Positions 13,101 to 26,784 of a stretch of DNA of 64,000 nucleotides are shown here, piece after piece. Numbering within the stretch: position 1 is the first letter of the stretch; the number at the start of each line of letters is the position of its first letter. Made by a program: the position numbers and the translations under genes. Location: contig CM057006.1 in NCBI GenBank assembly GCA_029891345.1, forward strand, positions 45,432,556-45,496,555, given 5' to 3'. The notes below the pieces were generated by a model. That model did not search any database. It was not told the origin of the DNA and worked only from the letters and a program-made list of their open reading frames with translations. The DNA comes from Dryococelus australis. Taxonomy: Eukaryota; Arthropoda; Insecta; Phasmatodea; Phasmatidae.

Positions 13101-13688
13101 TTTTTTAATCTGTATACATGATCACATACTTTATAAAACAAATTATAAAATGATGTGGAAATATGTATCACGTAAATCAGTTTAAATTAAAATGCTAAAA
13201 AATTGAATGGGTATATTTGAACCACTTACAAACAGCAAGTAGTTAAAAACAAGTTGTAGTACTCGCATATTGAGTTTAAGTAGTGTAAAAAGCAGTTATC
13301 ACATCATGTAATTTTTAGCAGTTATTGCAAGAAAAAGTAGTTTTTAGCATTTATAGCTTTAATTTGTAATAACTAAAAATCCCCATGTCTACTGATTTAC
13401 ATAGAAACTGTTCCATAGGAAAAGTTAAGTAATGTACCATCAGCGTCCAAACAATTTTAGAAAATTAATTTAATTAGTATGAATAAACCCGTGCTTATGT
13501 ATATATTTAAACTTATTTGTAGGACTGGCCAATTTCCCCAACAATAACATTAGTGTGGTGCTTTGCTATACAGTGTATGATAAAAATAACTCATTATAAA
13601 AAGTTAAAATGTCTTTGATTTGGAGTTAACATTCATAAATTATTAAAATTCACGTAAACAGGTGCCTATTTTTCAGCCAAGATAAACA
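10123..13688. other. AT-rich non-coding stretch, possible 3' UTR or intergenic
   Basis: No convincing coding signal. At about 12899 a pogo/Tigger-like end (tacagtggaacc) is visible without a recognisable partner. Confidence 0.45.
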
Positions 13689-13900
13689 CTATATCCTACG
13701 CAATTTTTTAGTGGACGAGCTGGGCTGTCCATCAGCTAATGATCGTTTTCTTGGAGATTTGCATGGTCCACGTAATCTACATGGAGTCCCTGAACCTTTC
13801 ATTGGTTGAGACAGTGCACTGTGGCTTAAGGCAGATGGCTTCCCTTCCCCAAGCTTTGCTTGCTGCAAAGTGTATGGGGATTCCTTCTGATGGGCCTTAT
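13689..13900 (-). CDS. Candidate last exon (copy B) of the minus-strand host gene
   Basis: Reading down from 13900, a pyrimidine-rich acceptor (tgttttattttcag) precedes an open frame of about 70 codons that ends in TAG (13689-13691). The frame starts with the last two bases of a split codon (phase 1), the same as the 26.7 kb exon. The C-terminal third, with PRKRSLADGQPSSSTKKL, aligns with QRKRSSSVDEQPSSSTKI at 26.7 kb, and the DNA is alignable too. The two are therefore diverged copies of one exon. The product tail is basic and Ser-rich, which suggests a nuclear-localisation-like or disordered end (inference). No domain is recognised. Retained frame and acceptor argue for function, but a decayed duplicate cannot be excluded. 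Confidence 0.6.
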
Positions 13901-15299
13901 CTGAAAATAAAACACATTATAATACAGTAATAAAAATCTATACTCAGAAAGCAATTTATGACCAACCTATTTATAACAAGCAATAATATTAATTTGTCAA
14001 ACTGTAAAATGCTGCAATAAAATGAAGCTCCTTATATATAGAGACCTGAAAAATTTATAAGTTCAATGACCTACAGGCCAGAATCTACAGTCTTACGTAC
14101 AAATATATCAATATCAACTGCACATTGGTTGTCTGCTGTCACAGTGGAAGGCTACAATTGGACACCATTCTCCAGGAGGTGTTAAACACCGTATGGACCA
14201 ATGGCTTAAGTTATATAAACGGATGTGTTTTGGCATTCTGGCTTGTCCCAAAATGAATCCACAAATTCTTCATTCAGGCCTCTAAATATTTATAATCAAT
14301 TGTCAACATTATGACACTAGGAATAACCATCCTTTTTAAGGGGAACCGTAAAAATTTGGTTGAGAAAATAGGAAGGAAATAGGTTGAAAAATAAGTTTGT
14401 TGCAATTACGTATTTTGGTTGCAGACTGCTGTGATTCTCTTTGTTGCTACAGTACAAATCGGAAGCAGGAAAGATCTAATATAAAAATAGATAACACCTA
14501 GCTAGCACTTGACTGTCAGCCCCTTCATTCAAGATCACAAATGTTTACCAGTGACATTACTTATGCTACACACCAGAGTTGCTTAGTCTGGACAGTGCCC
14601 CTTATGAGAACGCATACAAATAAAAACACTGGACTGAACTGCTCAAAGGATGAATAAAAACTACAGTGAAACCCTGTTAAAATATTCCCACTTGAGAAGT
14701 TTTCCTGCTTAATAAGTTTGGTAATTTTGCTCCTTGTCTATAAGCACATATGTAATTAGACCCTTTTAAAAAGTTTTCCTGGCTAATATGCATTGTTTTC
14801 AGTCCTTTCAAAAATGACTGAAGAGAGTTTTACATCTTCCTTTGATATGGCTAAGTTCATATCCAGGTAAAGATTTTTGTATGTGAAGGTTATTAGTAGG
14901 GATGAGTCAGTACCAGCTGTCAGTTCCACCTGATCTTAGTCTCGAGAACCAGAACCAAGAAATGGAATTAAGTTCTTGGTTCCTTGACTTTATTTATAAA
15001 AGCCAGTGAAGCAATTTATACCAAATTCGTACTATGTACAATAATAATTTATACATAAAATTTATTTGCCAGAAAAATTGCACATGTCATGGAAACACAA
15101 TTTTGCTATTGAAAACCAAGTTCATTAGCCATGAAAAAAAAAAGTGCCACAGATGTTACAGATTTATGATGTTTCTGTTGCACGTGGCGTTGGTACCAAA
15201 AATGTAGTTCTTTTATTGTAGATGAGACCTTACTTTTATCTACAGAGATAAAACGCTGATGCATGATGCCATTTTAAACAACGAATGATCAACTTTGCC
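13901..15299. other. Non-coding; loose transposon ends
   Basis: No gene seen. A pogo-like end (acagtgaaaccctgttaaaa) starts at about 14661. A hAT-like end (tagggatgagtcagtacc) starts at about 14897. Partner ends were not found for either. Confidence 0.4.
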
Positions 15300-15860
15300 T
15301 CATCACTATGCATGCCTTTGTCGCTCAATTCTATGGAGTTTGATTGTTTCCACGCATGGCGAGACGTCAGGACTGTTACAGTCTACCCAAGGCAAAGGAC
15401 AGATGCTCCACATGCAAAATTGTATTATTCGCCGGCCGAGCCACCAAAGTATGCATTGAGATCATCCAAGTACTCCAGTGTGCTACCAGATGGCGCCACT
15501 AGTAAGTACGATCACAGAGTCAAGCAGCCACTGACGTCACACGCCAAGAGGTTCTATGCCACACTTATCCCCTCCACAACTTCGGCCAGAGTATAAATAC
15601 CGGGCTGCAGCTCTCAAACGCCGGCCTGTTCTGGTCCTTCACTGCACACTCGTGCCGGAAGAACCATCGGCTCCCTGCCTTTAACTGTCCTACGTAGATT
15701 TAAGCTTCTGTAAGCTCTTACTGATGTTAGGAGGTAGTATGACACCAACCTGTTTATTTCTGTTACAGGAATAAACAGATATTTTACCAACTTGAGGGTA
15801 ACTTTCGCGTAGTGTAATTCCTCTCCCAGTAGACATCAGGCCCATCTAAGGGATAGCCAG
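15300..15860 (+). mobile_element. LTR with promoter and poly(A) hairpin
   Basis: U3-like sequence shares blocks with 39.5 kb (reverse strand) and 1.1 kb. A TATA box, GTATAAATACC, lies at 15591. 'gttaggaggtagtat' and a hairpin TGTTTATT...AATAAACA (15751-15778) place the AATAAA signal in R. The region after about 15800, ending 'gtgaccagggaattta', matches the equivalent stretch after the 37.7, 41.4 and 52.4 kb copies and may be the primer-binding and leader zone. This is the best-preserved LTR-like unit in the window. Confidence 0.65.
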
Positions 15861-16005
15861 TGACCAGGGAATTTACTCAATACCACAATACACCAGTAGA
15901 GGACCCACACACATTCTGGATGGCCACCCTTCCTGTGCACCACAGTGTAGAGGAAGGTAGAGCCCTGACACTAGGTACTCTACTTCCTGAGGTCAGCTTG
16001 TCGAC

Positions 16006-16470
16006 TTGGTGCTTACCCTCTCCACCGCGCATGAGCACGGGCCTGTCGGCAACAATGCAACCGAAAGAGAAACAGACAGCTGCTCCAAACCTAACTGCAA
16101 CGGCAGAGGAATGTACCACATAGAATGGACCCATTGCCAACAATGGTTCCACTACACCTGCCTAGACTGGGCAGATGAAGCCAGATTCATGGACAATCTG
16201 GAGTATCGATGCGACCAGTGTCCAACATGACAAACTTCCTTTTGTAATTGGATCACGTACACAGGGCATGGGATCCACGCAGTAACGCTGTATTCTGTGT
16301 GGGGAAACATACCACCATGGATGCATAGGTTGGGCAGACGGAAGGGTAACCAGGCGAGGAATGGTTTACCAGTGCAAAATCTGTCAGCACGCCACCAAAT
16401 ATAGACCATATAACCCCAAACCTGCCTCCCATTATAGCATTGGTGCATGGGAGAGCTGCAAATACTAAAT
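16006..16470 (+). pseudogene. Retroelement ORF fragment with two PHD-like fingers
   Basis: Frame 1 (to the TGA at 16228-16230) encodes a PHD-type treble-clef pattern: CSKPNC, then THCQQWFHYTC, then YRCDQC. About 60 bases on, in another frame, a second, similar finger appears: CILCGETYHHGCIGWADG, then VYQCKIC, ending near 16470. PHD fingers bind histone tails or other proteins and are known in ORF1/gag-like products of some retroelements. Its position just after an LTR and leader supports an element origin. At least one frameshift and a stop separate the fingers, so the copy is not intact. Confidence 0.6.
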
Positions 16471-16614
16471 TCACAAGGTATCCTCACGAGGACCTGTGAA
16501 GTGTTCACAGCCGAATGTGAGAAAGAATTTCGCACTCACAAATTTTTTGAAAAACAATGAGTTGCCAGGGCACAAGTGAAACTCAAGAGCAAAACCCTTG
16601 AATGGCAGCAGAAA

Positions 16615-17650
16615 TAGGGATGGGAACCTCCATACCTCGATACTCTCAATACTTTATAGTACGAGCGTAGCATAACTTTCGGAATGCATACAATACATTC
16701 AAAAAGTGTACCATCATTTAATTATTCAACACAGATTTTCTTGTGTAGCAATTATGGTATGAGCATAAAATAGCTTTCGGAATGCATAAAATTCTTTTGA
16801 AACACGTACCATAATTTAATCTGCGTCACTCGGGCATTCCAACACACCCATAAAATTTGATCTAGGTCCAACGGTTGGTAAAATATTAACAGCAACTTTT
16901 AAATGCATACCTTAATTATCTCGGCTAGCAGCGAACATCCCATAGCTTCCTGCAAACATTTGAAAAAAGCCTTTGCAGGTCGAGGTCAGAGAAACGATTA
17001 CAAATTATAAAATTTTAAAAGTACAAGCGTACCATAATATACCATATTTTATTCATCAGAATATTCACACAGCTGCGAGCACCTTGAGGTGTTTTTAGGC
17101 AACCCATACATACAACAATTAAGCTTTTTGACATTCACTTTTATGGTAGATAATTGAGGTACAATAAAAACATGTAGAGAGTTACAAGCGAGCGCCAACA
17201 GGTGCAAGAAAGCTACTTGAGTGGTGATTGTAAATCTCACACCTACCATAATTATCAGAAACAACTACATTAGTAAATATTCACAAAAATAAATACCATA
17301 ATTGTCTGATACACCCATTGTGGCCTAGCCTGCAGATTCCACAGGCTAGGCCACGGCGACTGCACTAGATAATTCCAATATTTATTTAACGTTACAGTAA
17401 TTTCCTTGAAGTCCCAAAATAAGATTAAAAAACGGTGAAATCGCAAAAATGAGCATGTCCTGAGATATCATTTTGCTCAAAGTTTGATTATAGCTTTTAC
17501 TGTGGAAACGTGATTCTATAGAATAGACGGAGACTGTGTTGGTTTATAACTGGTTAAGAATGTTTGGGTTACAAGTCGCCCACCATTTGTTTCCAGTGTA
17601 ATGTAAGTTTCTATATAGTTTCAGTGTGTATCGACACTAGTAAAATAAGC
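16615..17650 (+). mobile_element. hAT-like non-autonomous element, family 1, copy 1 (3'-truncated)
   Basis: It starts TAGGGATGGGAACC followed by degenerate 'cgatac' repeats. From about 16.6 to 17.65 kb it aligns with copy 2 at 20.0-20.8 kb, for example at ctgcgagcaccttga and gtttccagtgtaatgta. The matching right terminus of copy 2 was not found here. No transposase. Confidence 0.65.
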
Positions 17651-18354
17651 CGATAATCATGGACGTGAGGGAGGACCACTGATAGGTGCTGTCGAGACGG
17701 AGGTCACCACCAGACCTATGACAGGCGTCATCAGTCAGAGAGGCAGGAGAAGAAGAGGTCCATCCATTGCTCCACACGACTGACGTGGTCCCAGTGTCTG
17801 TATTTTGTAACTCGTTACACTAGAAAAGAATTATTTAGGTAGAACTCTAATAGTGAATTCCGTAGGATGTAACGAGAGTTGCGCATCGAGGATGTGATTC
17901 TGTGTAACACCAGTGGAAAAGGGTGTACCGAAAACTTTTGTTACATTTTCTGATACAGATTGTTACAGCTAAACGATGTTTAACACAGTTAACCGGCCAA
18001 TTACCATTTACGAAACGTGAACAAGAGTGCACTGAAAGTGAGACAGCTACAAAAAAGTCAAAGTAAATGTTACATTAACAAGCATATATTTTTGGACTTT
18101 TTATGATTAGAAAGAAAATAAAACACAAGTGTAGAACGTCTAAAATGCTCTATAATGTTCTGCTGTACGCTTTAGAATTATCTGTCACCATGGCAAATCC
18201 AAACATTATTCACCGGAATACACAAAAGTGTATGGGAAGTAAGAAAGGAAAGCGGTTTGATTGCACCGTGTATAGAAAGTATTAACAAATTGTTTTAATG
18301 CAGCACACATTTTAGATTCCAATATAAAACAATTAACTTTCTCGACTTGTAAAT
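17651..18354. other. No gene seen
   Basis: Unique-looking AT-rich sequence. The small frames lack splice signals or recognisable motifs. Confidence 0.4.
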
Positions 18355-18445
18355 TGCTGTGATAGCGAAGTTGGTTGAGGCATGGTGCAAAATTGTTGTA
18401 CTGTAAGGTTTTTGTGTTTCATGTTCAAATCCCAGCTGCTCACAA
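18355..18445 (+). repeat. tRNA-like sequence (SINE head or tRNA pseudogene)
   Basis: An A-box-like tagcgaagttgg (18363) and a B-box-like tgttcaaatccc (18422) have tRNA-like spacing. The acceptor stem does not pair well, so this is not called a functional tRNA. Confidence 0.45.
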
Positions 18446-18874
18446 TTGTTTTTAAGTTACATAAAATAACATTTTAATATATTTAAAACATGAATCATAT
18501 AAAAATAATGTATTTTACTAATTTCTTTACAACGCATTAAAATAACTCAGTAAAGTTCGACATGAAATGGCAGCTAGCGTTGGGACAATACTGATTTTTC
18601 TTTGCAGCAATTACAGTTATCACTCAAATAGGACCTGTGTGTTAAACACACAACTACTAACATACTTATAATTTTTGTCTATATAATAAACATAGCAGAA
18701 TATAATTTACAAACTGAGGTATAATGATACTTGTTTAATCTGGCTGATATATGTGCATAAGTTTAGTACAACAATTGTGGTTTTAGTTGCATTATTAATA
18801 TTGTTGTATTAAAATGTATTAATCAGAATGTTATGTTACAATATTAGAAAAATAAAAAACTCTATAAAATTATT

Positions 18875-18968
18875 TGGAAGTAGGTGGGATTGAACCTGCG
18901 TACATAAAATTATACTAGATCATGCCAACGACAAGCCATGATGCTTAACACTATTCCACCACAACACT
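18875..18968 (-). repeat. tRNA-like sequence, opposite orientation
   Basis: On the minus strand, ggttcaatccc (rc of 18887-18897) is a good B box and tggaatagtgttaag (rc about 18944-18958) resembles an A box. It faces the 18.36 kb tRNA-like piece. It is likely SINE-derived. Confidence 0.5.
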
Positions 18969-19700
18969 GATAACATAGTCCTGCTTAGCAGTCATAATTT
19001 TATTAATGGGAAGGTAAGCGCAAGTGTATCTCCACGTCAAAATATTTCATGTTTGAGAATTAAATTATCATTCTGTATAAATAAAACTACTTTACAAGGT
19101 GTAAGAGGTACCTTAAGTTACAAACTGTATAATTTTTGTGCTTTGAAATTTAATTTCAGTGTTTTCAGCTTAAGAGGTTAGAGCTGTTCACGTATAACCG
19201 CCATTTTGCAAAGTTACACGAAGCGCACACAACAGCTATCATTGATTGCAACTGTTTTAAATGGATCTTATTTCACTGGTTTTCACATTATTTATCTCAT
19301 TTTACTAGTTTTGGTTTAGCGTGTAGGAGAATTGTCTAACATACTACTGCTTATTTACGGACTTCCGCAATACAAAATGAATCGGAAGGTTACCGAGGGG
19401 TCTTGTACCCCTCGTTATGATAACAAGATTTCTTGGTGCTCCACAGCGTAATTAACGAGGATTTTCGATATTGTACCGACATATGTAGGAAAACAGATGT
19501 TACAGAATTGCTATTCAGTGACACAAACGATATTTCTCGTTAACAGATCATACAGATTGTTATATCACAGCTAACGAGTAACAGAATACAGCCGCACGGC
19601 AGTTCCACCAACACAGTTTCCTGGACGAAGGGAAATCATCAATGAGTCTCCAGCTGGAGGGGCAACTGAGGGAGAAGCAGAAGCAGCCTCCAGACTACCC
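18969..19700. other. No gene seen
   Basis: Non-coding by eye. Confidence 0.4.
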
Positions 19701-20021
19701 TTGACAGCAATGGAGAAGACAGCAGAACATCACGACGATGCAGCCGTAGATCATTCCTGGCACCTAGAGACAGCACATCACCATTCCACAACGGCCAACC
19801 TTTCCAGTTCGAGGGCAGCAGCTCCGTGCCTGCCAGGCCAGCTCGGCACCAAGCTGGTATCGAGAGGCTCCCTGGAGGCCAACTGCACACTTCACGCACC
19901 CACTAGAGCAAACCCACCTAAGCGTAAAGTAGTTCTCGCTGAAACAAATTTTGTGCCCTGCCCCAAAGCTACAAGGTCTGTACTTTATACCAGACATGCT
20001 CCGACAGCACGTAAGGACTAG
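19701..20021 (+). pseudogene. Retroelement ORF 3' fragment ending in a conserved C-terminal motif
   Basis: The last roughly 30 residues read LAETNFVPCPKATRSVLYT plus a short tail ending KD-stop. The same ending occurs at 40513-40593 (LSLDFVPSHKATRPTLYT) and on the minus strand at about 55365-55460 (LAEPDFVPSRRLTRPMLYT). The pattern DFVPxxxxTRPxLYTGxAP identifies one retroelement protein family. I do not recognise it; a gag-like product is likely from its LTR context. The upstream part differs between copies and is probably degraded. A hAT-like element is inserted right after its stop codon. Confidence 0.5.
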
Positions 20022-20023
20022 AG

Positions 20024-20944
20024 TAGGGATGGGACCCTCGATACCACAATACCTCTGTACTTTATTGTATCGAGTATCACGCAAGAAAATCCAAAAGTAT
20101 CGAATTTTAACACCCATTTTCTAGTACCATAATGTTTGAAATGCATACGATAATTTAGAAAAGTGTCCATAACTTTCGGGAATATGTAATATAATTTTAA
20201 AAAGCATACTTTAATGTAAGTATAAGTGTACCATAATATACATTATATTCGTAGCATAATATTCACACAGCTGCGAGCACCTTGAAGTGTTTTTAGGGAA
20301 CCCATACATACAATTATTATTTTTGAAAACATATCATTTTATGGTACATTATTAAGGTATCATAAAAATGGGTTGAGAGTTGTGAGCAAGTGCCGACAGG
20401 CACAATTGAACAACTTGAATAGTTGCTGTACATCCGATACATACCACGATTAAATGCTGTACCAAAATTTTTCACACACTTACCATAATTATCTGATACA
20501 CCTGGCATGGCCTGGCTTGCACATTCCATGGTCTAGGTGTTTCAGATAATTACAATAAATAAGTCGCAAATAAAAAAAGAAAACCAGTGAAATCGCAAAT
20601 TAAGTGTGTACTGAGCTATCATTTTCCTCAAAGTTTGATTACAGCTTTTACTGTGTAAATGTGATTCTACAGCAGTGAAGGAGACTGTGTTGGTTTATCA
20701 TTGGTTAAGGACGTTCGGGTTACAGGCCATCCACCATTTGTTTCCAGTGTAATGTAGGTTTTTATATAGTTTCAGTGTGTGTCAATGACACTAGTTAAAT
20801 GAGCAATTTTCTTGGCCAAGTTGTTTTGTGTTCAGGACAATTTTAATTTGTTAGAGAAAAGTATCAGCATTGAGTATCGTGAGAATGTTATGTTATTGAA
20901 ACTGGTATCAAGTATCGAGAAAATGTATTATTGACTCATTCCTA
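20024..20944 (+). mobile_element. hAT-like non-autonomous element, family 1, copy 2 (complete)
   Basis: Imperfect terminal repeats TAGGGATGGGACC and (rc) TAGGAATGAGTC bound 921 bp. The flanks gactagag (20016-20023) and gattagaa (20945-20952) agree at 6 of 8 bases, as an aged 8-bp hAT target duplication. Subterminal 'gtatcgag' and 'ctcgatac' repeats cluster at both ends, a hAT trait where transposase binds. There is no coding capacity. Confidence 0.75.
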
Positions 20945-20952
20945 GATTAGAA

Positions 20953-22057
20953 ATTCCCAAACCCCAACCCCACCAGGTGCGACTGACATAGCACCCACCA
21001 AAGCACTTTAAACGTGGTGACGTTCCTCCAACAGCCTCAGGGTGTCACGTGTCAAAGTAAATAACGACTTACAAAATGTGAGAGCATGTTACATTTTAGA
21101 GTTAAAAAGGAACATTTCATCTTTCATTTCTGCTAAAATACACAGATTATAGGTATGTCAGATTTTTTTAATTTATAGAATTTTTTATACATATTTGATA
21201 AAAAAGTAAAACCAACCCGCCCCTAGCTATTGGGTCAATAGGAGAGGTGGAAATTTTATGCTGTATTACGAATAAAATACTATATGTATTAACGCATGCC
21301 ACACTTCTGCGCAGAGTGACTGTGTACTGTACGGGCCAACTTCACCCAATCAGCGAGCCCTGAGAAGCATGGGACAAGTCCGAAGTGGCATATATAATTT
21401 CCAAGTGGCTACAGGGTTGATTCCACGCGCTTGAAAACTATAGACACAGACATAATTAACACAATTAATTATGACATGAGCTCCTGTTTACTTGCGAATA
21501 CATGGTTTTTAAAGGTTAGATTACATTACGCAGCATAAGTGTTAAATTAAGTATTTCAAAAGAAGCTGTATGAGATAGCATTTAATAAGGGTCGGGGTAC
21601 AATTGACATACCTAACACAATCACAATTATAGTTATAGCAATAAGCACACACAAAACACAGAAGCACAGTGGCCTGTCTACAACTGATATAATGATAATA
21701 ATATTAGTTTGTTTATGTAGCTACATTTTTACCAAAGAAATTAAGGTCTGTATATAGAGTTGGTAGCTGGTTTTTTTTTTCAAAAATAAATCTCTTCCAT
21801 TGATCTGAGACATTTTTAAAATGATAAATAATTTCAATTTCAATTTTTACTATAAACGTTACCTAAAAGCATTACAAAACTTTCATGGTTGTGATTATCC
21901 AGAAATACACAAAAGAAAATATCTTCCAGAGGAATGAAGTAAAAATACACACTAGATAATGGTAACTTGCGTGTAAGTATTACTTTTATAATTTGTCCTG
22001 TACATTATCATTTTGTTGTCATTTGTGGATATGTATTGGTTATACATTAATAATAAC
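20953..22057. other. No gene; one promoter-like patch
   Basis: Nothing coding. At 21335-21400 an inverted set of eukaryotic promoter words occurs: CCAAT (acccaatcagcg) followed about 50 bp on by TATATAAT. There is no open frame downstream, so it may be a relic LTR or chance. Confidence 0.3.
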
Positions 22058-24337
<2,280 letters not shown>

Positions 24338-25664
24338 GTAATAAGTCATTTCTTTAAGCTGTGTGTGTGGACGCACAAACCATTTTTTGTAAGTATAGTA
24401 ATTTTCTTTAAATACTTTTCTCACTTAAGTTTTCAGTTTTTCTGCAGTCATTGCAATGAAAGAACCACAACAACGATGAGAGTTCATGCACTTTACTTGT
24501 AAAATTGGTTGCTTGAGGTCTGTGTGGGTTTGACAAAAAGGAAATGTCGCACCCATTTAGGCCACAAGAGACACCGGAAATGTGACCATCACCGGACCGG
24601 CATTTCACTTAGCTATAAATGATATACATTATTTTTAGAATTATTTTGTACAAATGAAGGTGGTGCCAGTTACAAGCCTGGTATAACCTTCTGTTATCAC
24701 TTTAATTAACAGTATAAATGTTCTGTACATTTTTGGAGGGTCTCCGAAGGGTACGAACACAGAGTAACAGTGCCAAAAAAAAATGTATGTATACACAAAT
24801 GCATTTGTTGATATGGTAATATTTTTAGTGTAAATCATTTTTATTTTATACATACTTAATAGGCCTATGGCGAAATATATTTATCTCCATTTATAATGGT
24901 GCACATAAAACTATTCTAAAAATGTACACATACATGTACATATGTTATATACTTTACTTTTTTATGTTATCATTTTATATACTGCCACGTTAAGTTTATT
25001 AGCACCATCTACTGCTGTGGAGTGGTGTACTCTTTGCTCCACCCAGATTCCCATGTCTTTCCTCGCTGTTCTGCTTCATGGCCTTCCCCTTCGTGCATCG
25101 TTATTTTTGGATTTGTCATGATTGTTTATTTACGACCTTGCACGGCCTCGCTTTACGCTTCAGACGTTTGCTACGTTACACCGCTACCTTATACCTGCAG
25201 GATCTATGTTTTTTCCTGATGGCTTAGTTGCACTTCACTTCGGTTAGCTGAGGCCAAACACAGCTACCATGTTTTTGAGCTGATGTTTCACTAGTCACGC
25301 TACAGAGCGATGGGGTACTTAGAAAATGGTGAGTTGTGGGAATTGCGGTACAGTTTTTAAATGTTTGGTAATCTGTGTGAAAAGTGGTGTTGTACATTGG
25401 GTGTGTAGTCGTGCTAGTCTATTTCAAAATCTGGTTTTGGCTGCTCTTCCAAATTATTTTTCAGCTTAACTATTGTGTCGCGTTACTGTGTCCTTTTTTT
25501 AAAGCGCTGTGTTGGTCATTGTTTACCACCCAAATTTAATGATTTCTGTTTCACGGTTTCCATGACTTCATCGTTACGTCATTCATTTTTCAATTGTTTG
25601 TTATTTGTTTTCTAAAGTTTTTGTCTATCGGAGTTTTGACATGAGCCAAATGATTATATATGTT
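24338..25664. other. No gene recognised
   Basis: Mixed-composition DNA. A GC-richer patch at 25015-25260 resembles no element elsewhere in the window. Confidence 0.4.
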
Positions 25665-25960
25665 ACATATTTTTCTATTGTATTTTTTACATGATTATAT
25701 TATATATGTGTTATATACATTATATGTTACATGTTTACATGTAATATTATACATGTTACAGGTTTTATATATATAATATTATACATGTTACATGTTTTAT
25801 ATAAAATATTATACATGTTATACATGTTTTATATAAAAAGTTATACACATTTAATATAAAATGTTATACATATTTTACATGTATTGTGTGTGTTACAAGT
25901 TTTACATATATCGTATATTTTATATGTTTTTATACTTGTAATACGTATATACAATACATT
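25665..25960 (+). repeat. Degenerate AT-rich tandem repeat (atgttatata units)
   Basis: Repeated variants of 'ttatacatgttacatgtttt' and 'atataaaatattatacatg' run through about 300 bp with a period near 30-35 bases and no clean unit. Confidence 0.75.
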
Positions 25961-26557
25961 CATTTACACACTTCATGGTTAGTGTGTAGTACAGTTATTA
26001 TGTAATTAGTTATAAATGCTCATCAATTAGGATCCAAAACATTTAGCCAGCCCTGAAAAGTAAACACTGATTTTAACATGTGGCAATCACATGGCAATGT
26101 TTGTTTACATGTGACAAGGATACATAATGGGCAAGAAAGTAGAACTTTAGCAGGACTTTCAAAAGTGCTCACTTTATCGTGAACAACGTATATCAGCCAT
26201 TTTAGACCAAACTCAGTTGTAGCGTGTCATCGCCTTGCATGATAATACTACCTCCCTTTACATGCTTGGTGAGAGGTAAGATGTAGCTTTGTTACTACCA
26301 TAACATCCTTCCTTTCTTGTTCAATCTGTGAGAGCCATAATCTCCACAGAGGGTTCAATTTGCATCTTTATAGTGCTTGACTCTTCAACCAAAATTATGG
26401 GAAAAAGCTCAAAGGAAGGGGGAGGAGGGAGAGAACACTCGGTGGGCTGACGTGGTATCCTGAACCACCAGCATCATACAAGACCAAAGCTATTAAAACC
26501 ACACTTAACTAAACATTACATAAATACATAAAAAAAAGAAAAAGAAACCTACTTACG
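25961..26557. other. Non-coding downstream of last exon copy A
   Basis: No gene seen. It probably carries the 3' UTR of the 26.7 kb exon if that exon is terminal. No obvious minus-strand AATAAA lies close by. Confidence 0.35.
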
Positions 26558-26784
26558 CTATTTTCTACGAGAAATTTTTGTAGACGAGCTAGGCTGTTCA
26601 TCAACAGATGAAGATCGTTTCCTCTGAGTCTTGAAAGTTCCACGTGATCTGCGCGCAGTCCCTGTACCTCTTGGCGGACGAGATGACGTGCCCCTGCGTT
26701 TATCCTTGACATGTTTCGTTTGAGGCACAGGTGGTGGCTGTGGTGATGCCCTTTGCTGTGGTAATGTCCTTTCAAGGGTCACAT
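26558..26784 (-). CDS. Candidate last exon (copy A) of the minus-strand host gene
   Basis: A textbook acceptor (long T tract, tattatttcag) precedes the exon start at 26784. The frame entered in phase 1 is open for about 75 codons to TAG (26558-26560); the other two phases hit stops within five codons. The residues are Pro/Gln-rich first (QPPPVPQTKH), then Arg/Lys/Ser-rich (RSRGTFKTQRKRSSSVDEQP), ending SSSTKISRRK. The tail matches the 13.8 kb exon. The phase fits the 36.0 kb exon (and the 28.2 kb exon) upstream, giving a shared Asp codon across the junction. One base after the stop is a perfect donor (GTAAGT), so an extra splice within the 3' UTR is possible. Function unknown; a basic disordered nuclear tail is inferred. 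Confidence 0.7.

Noticed and set aside
18355-18968. Functional tRNA genes
   Set aside because: A and B boxes are present, but the acceptor and anticodon stems do not fold convincingly; SINE or pseudogene is a better fit.
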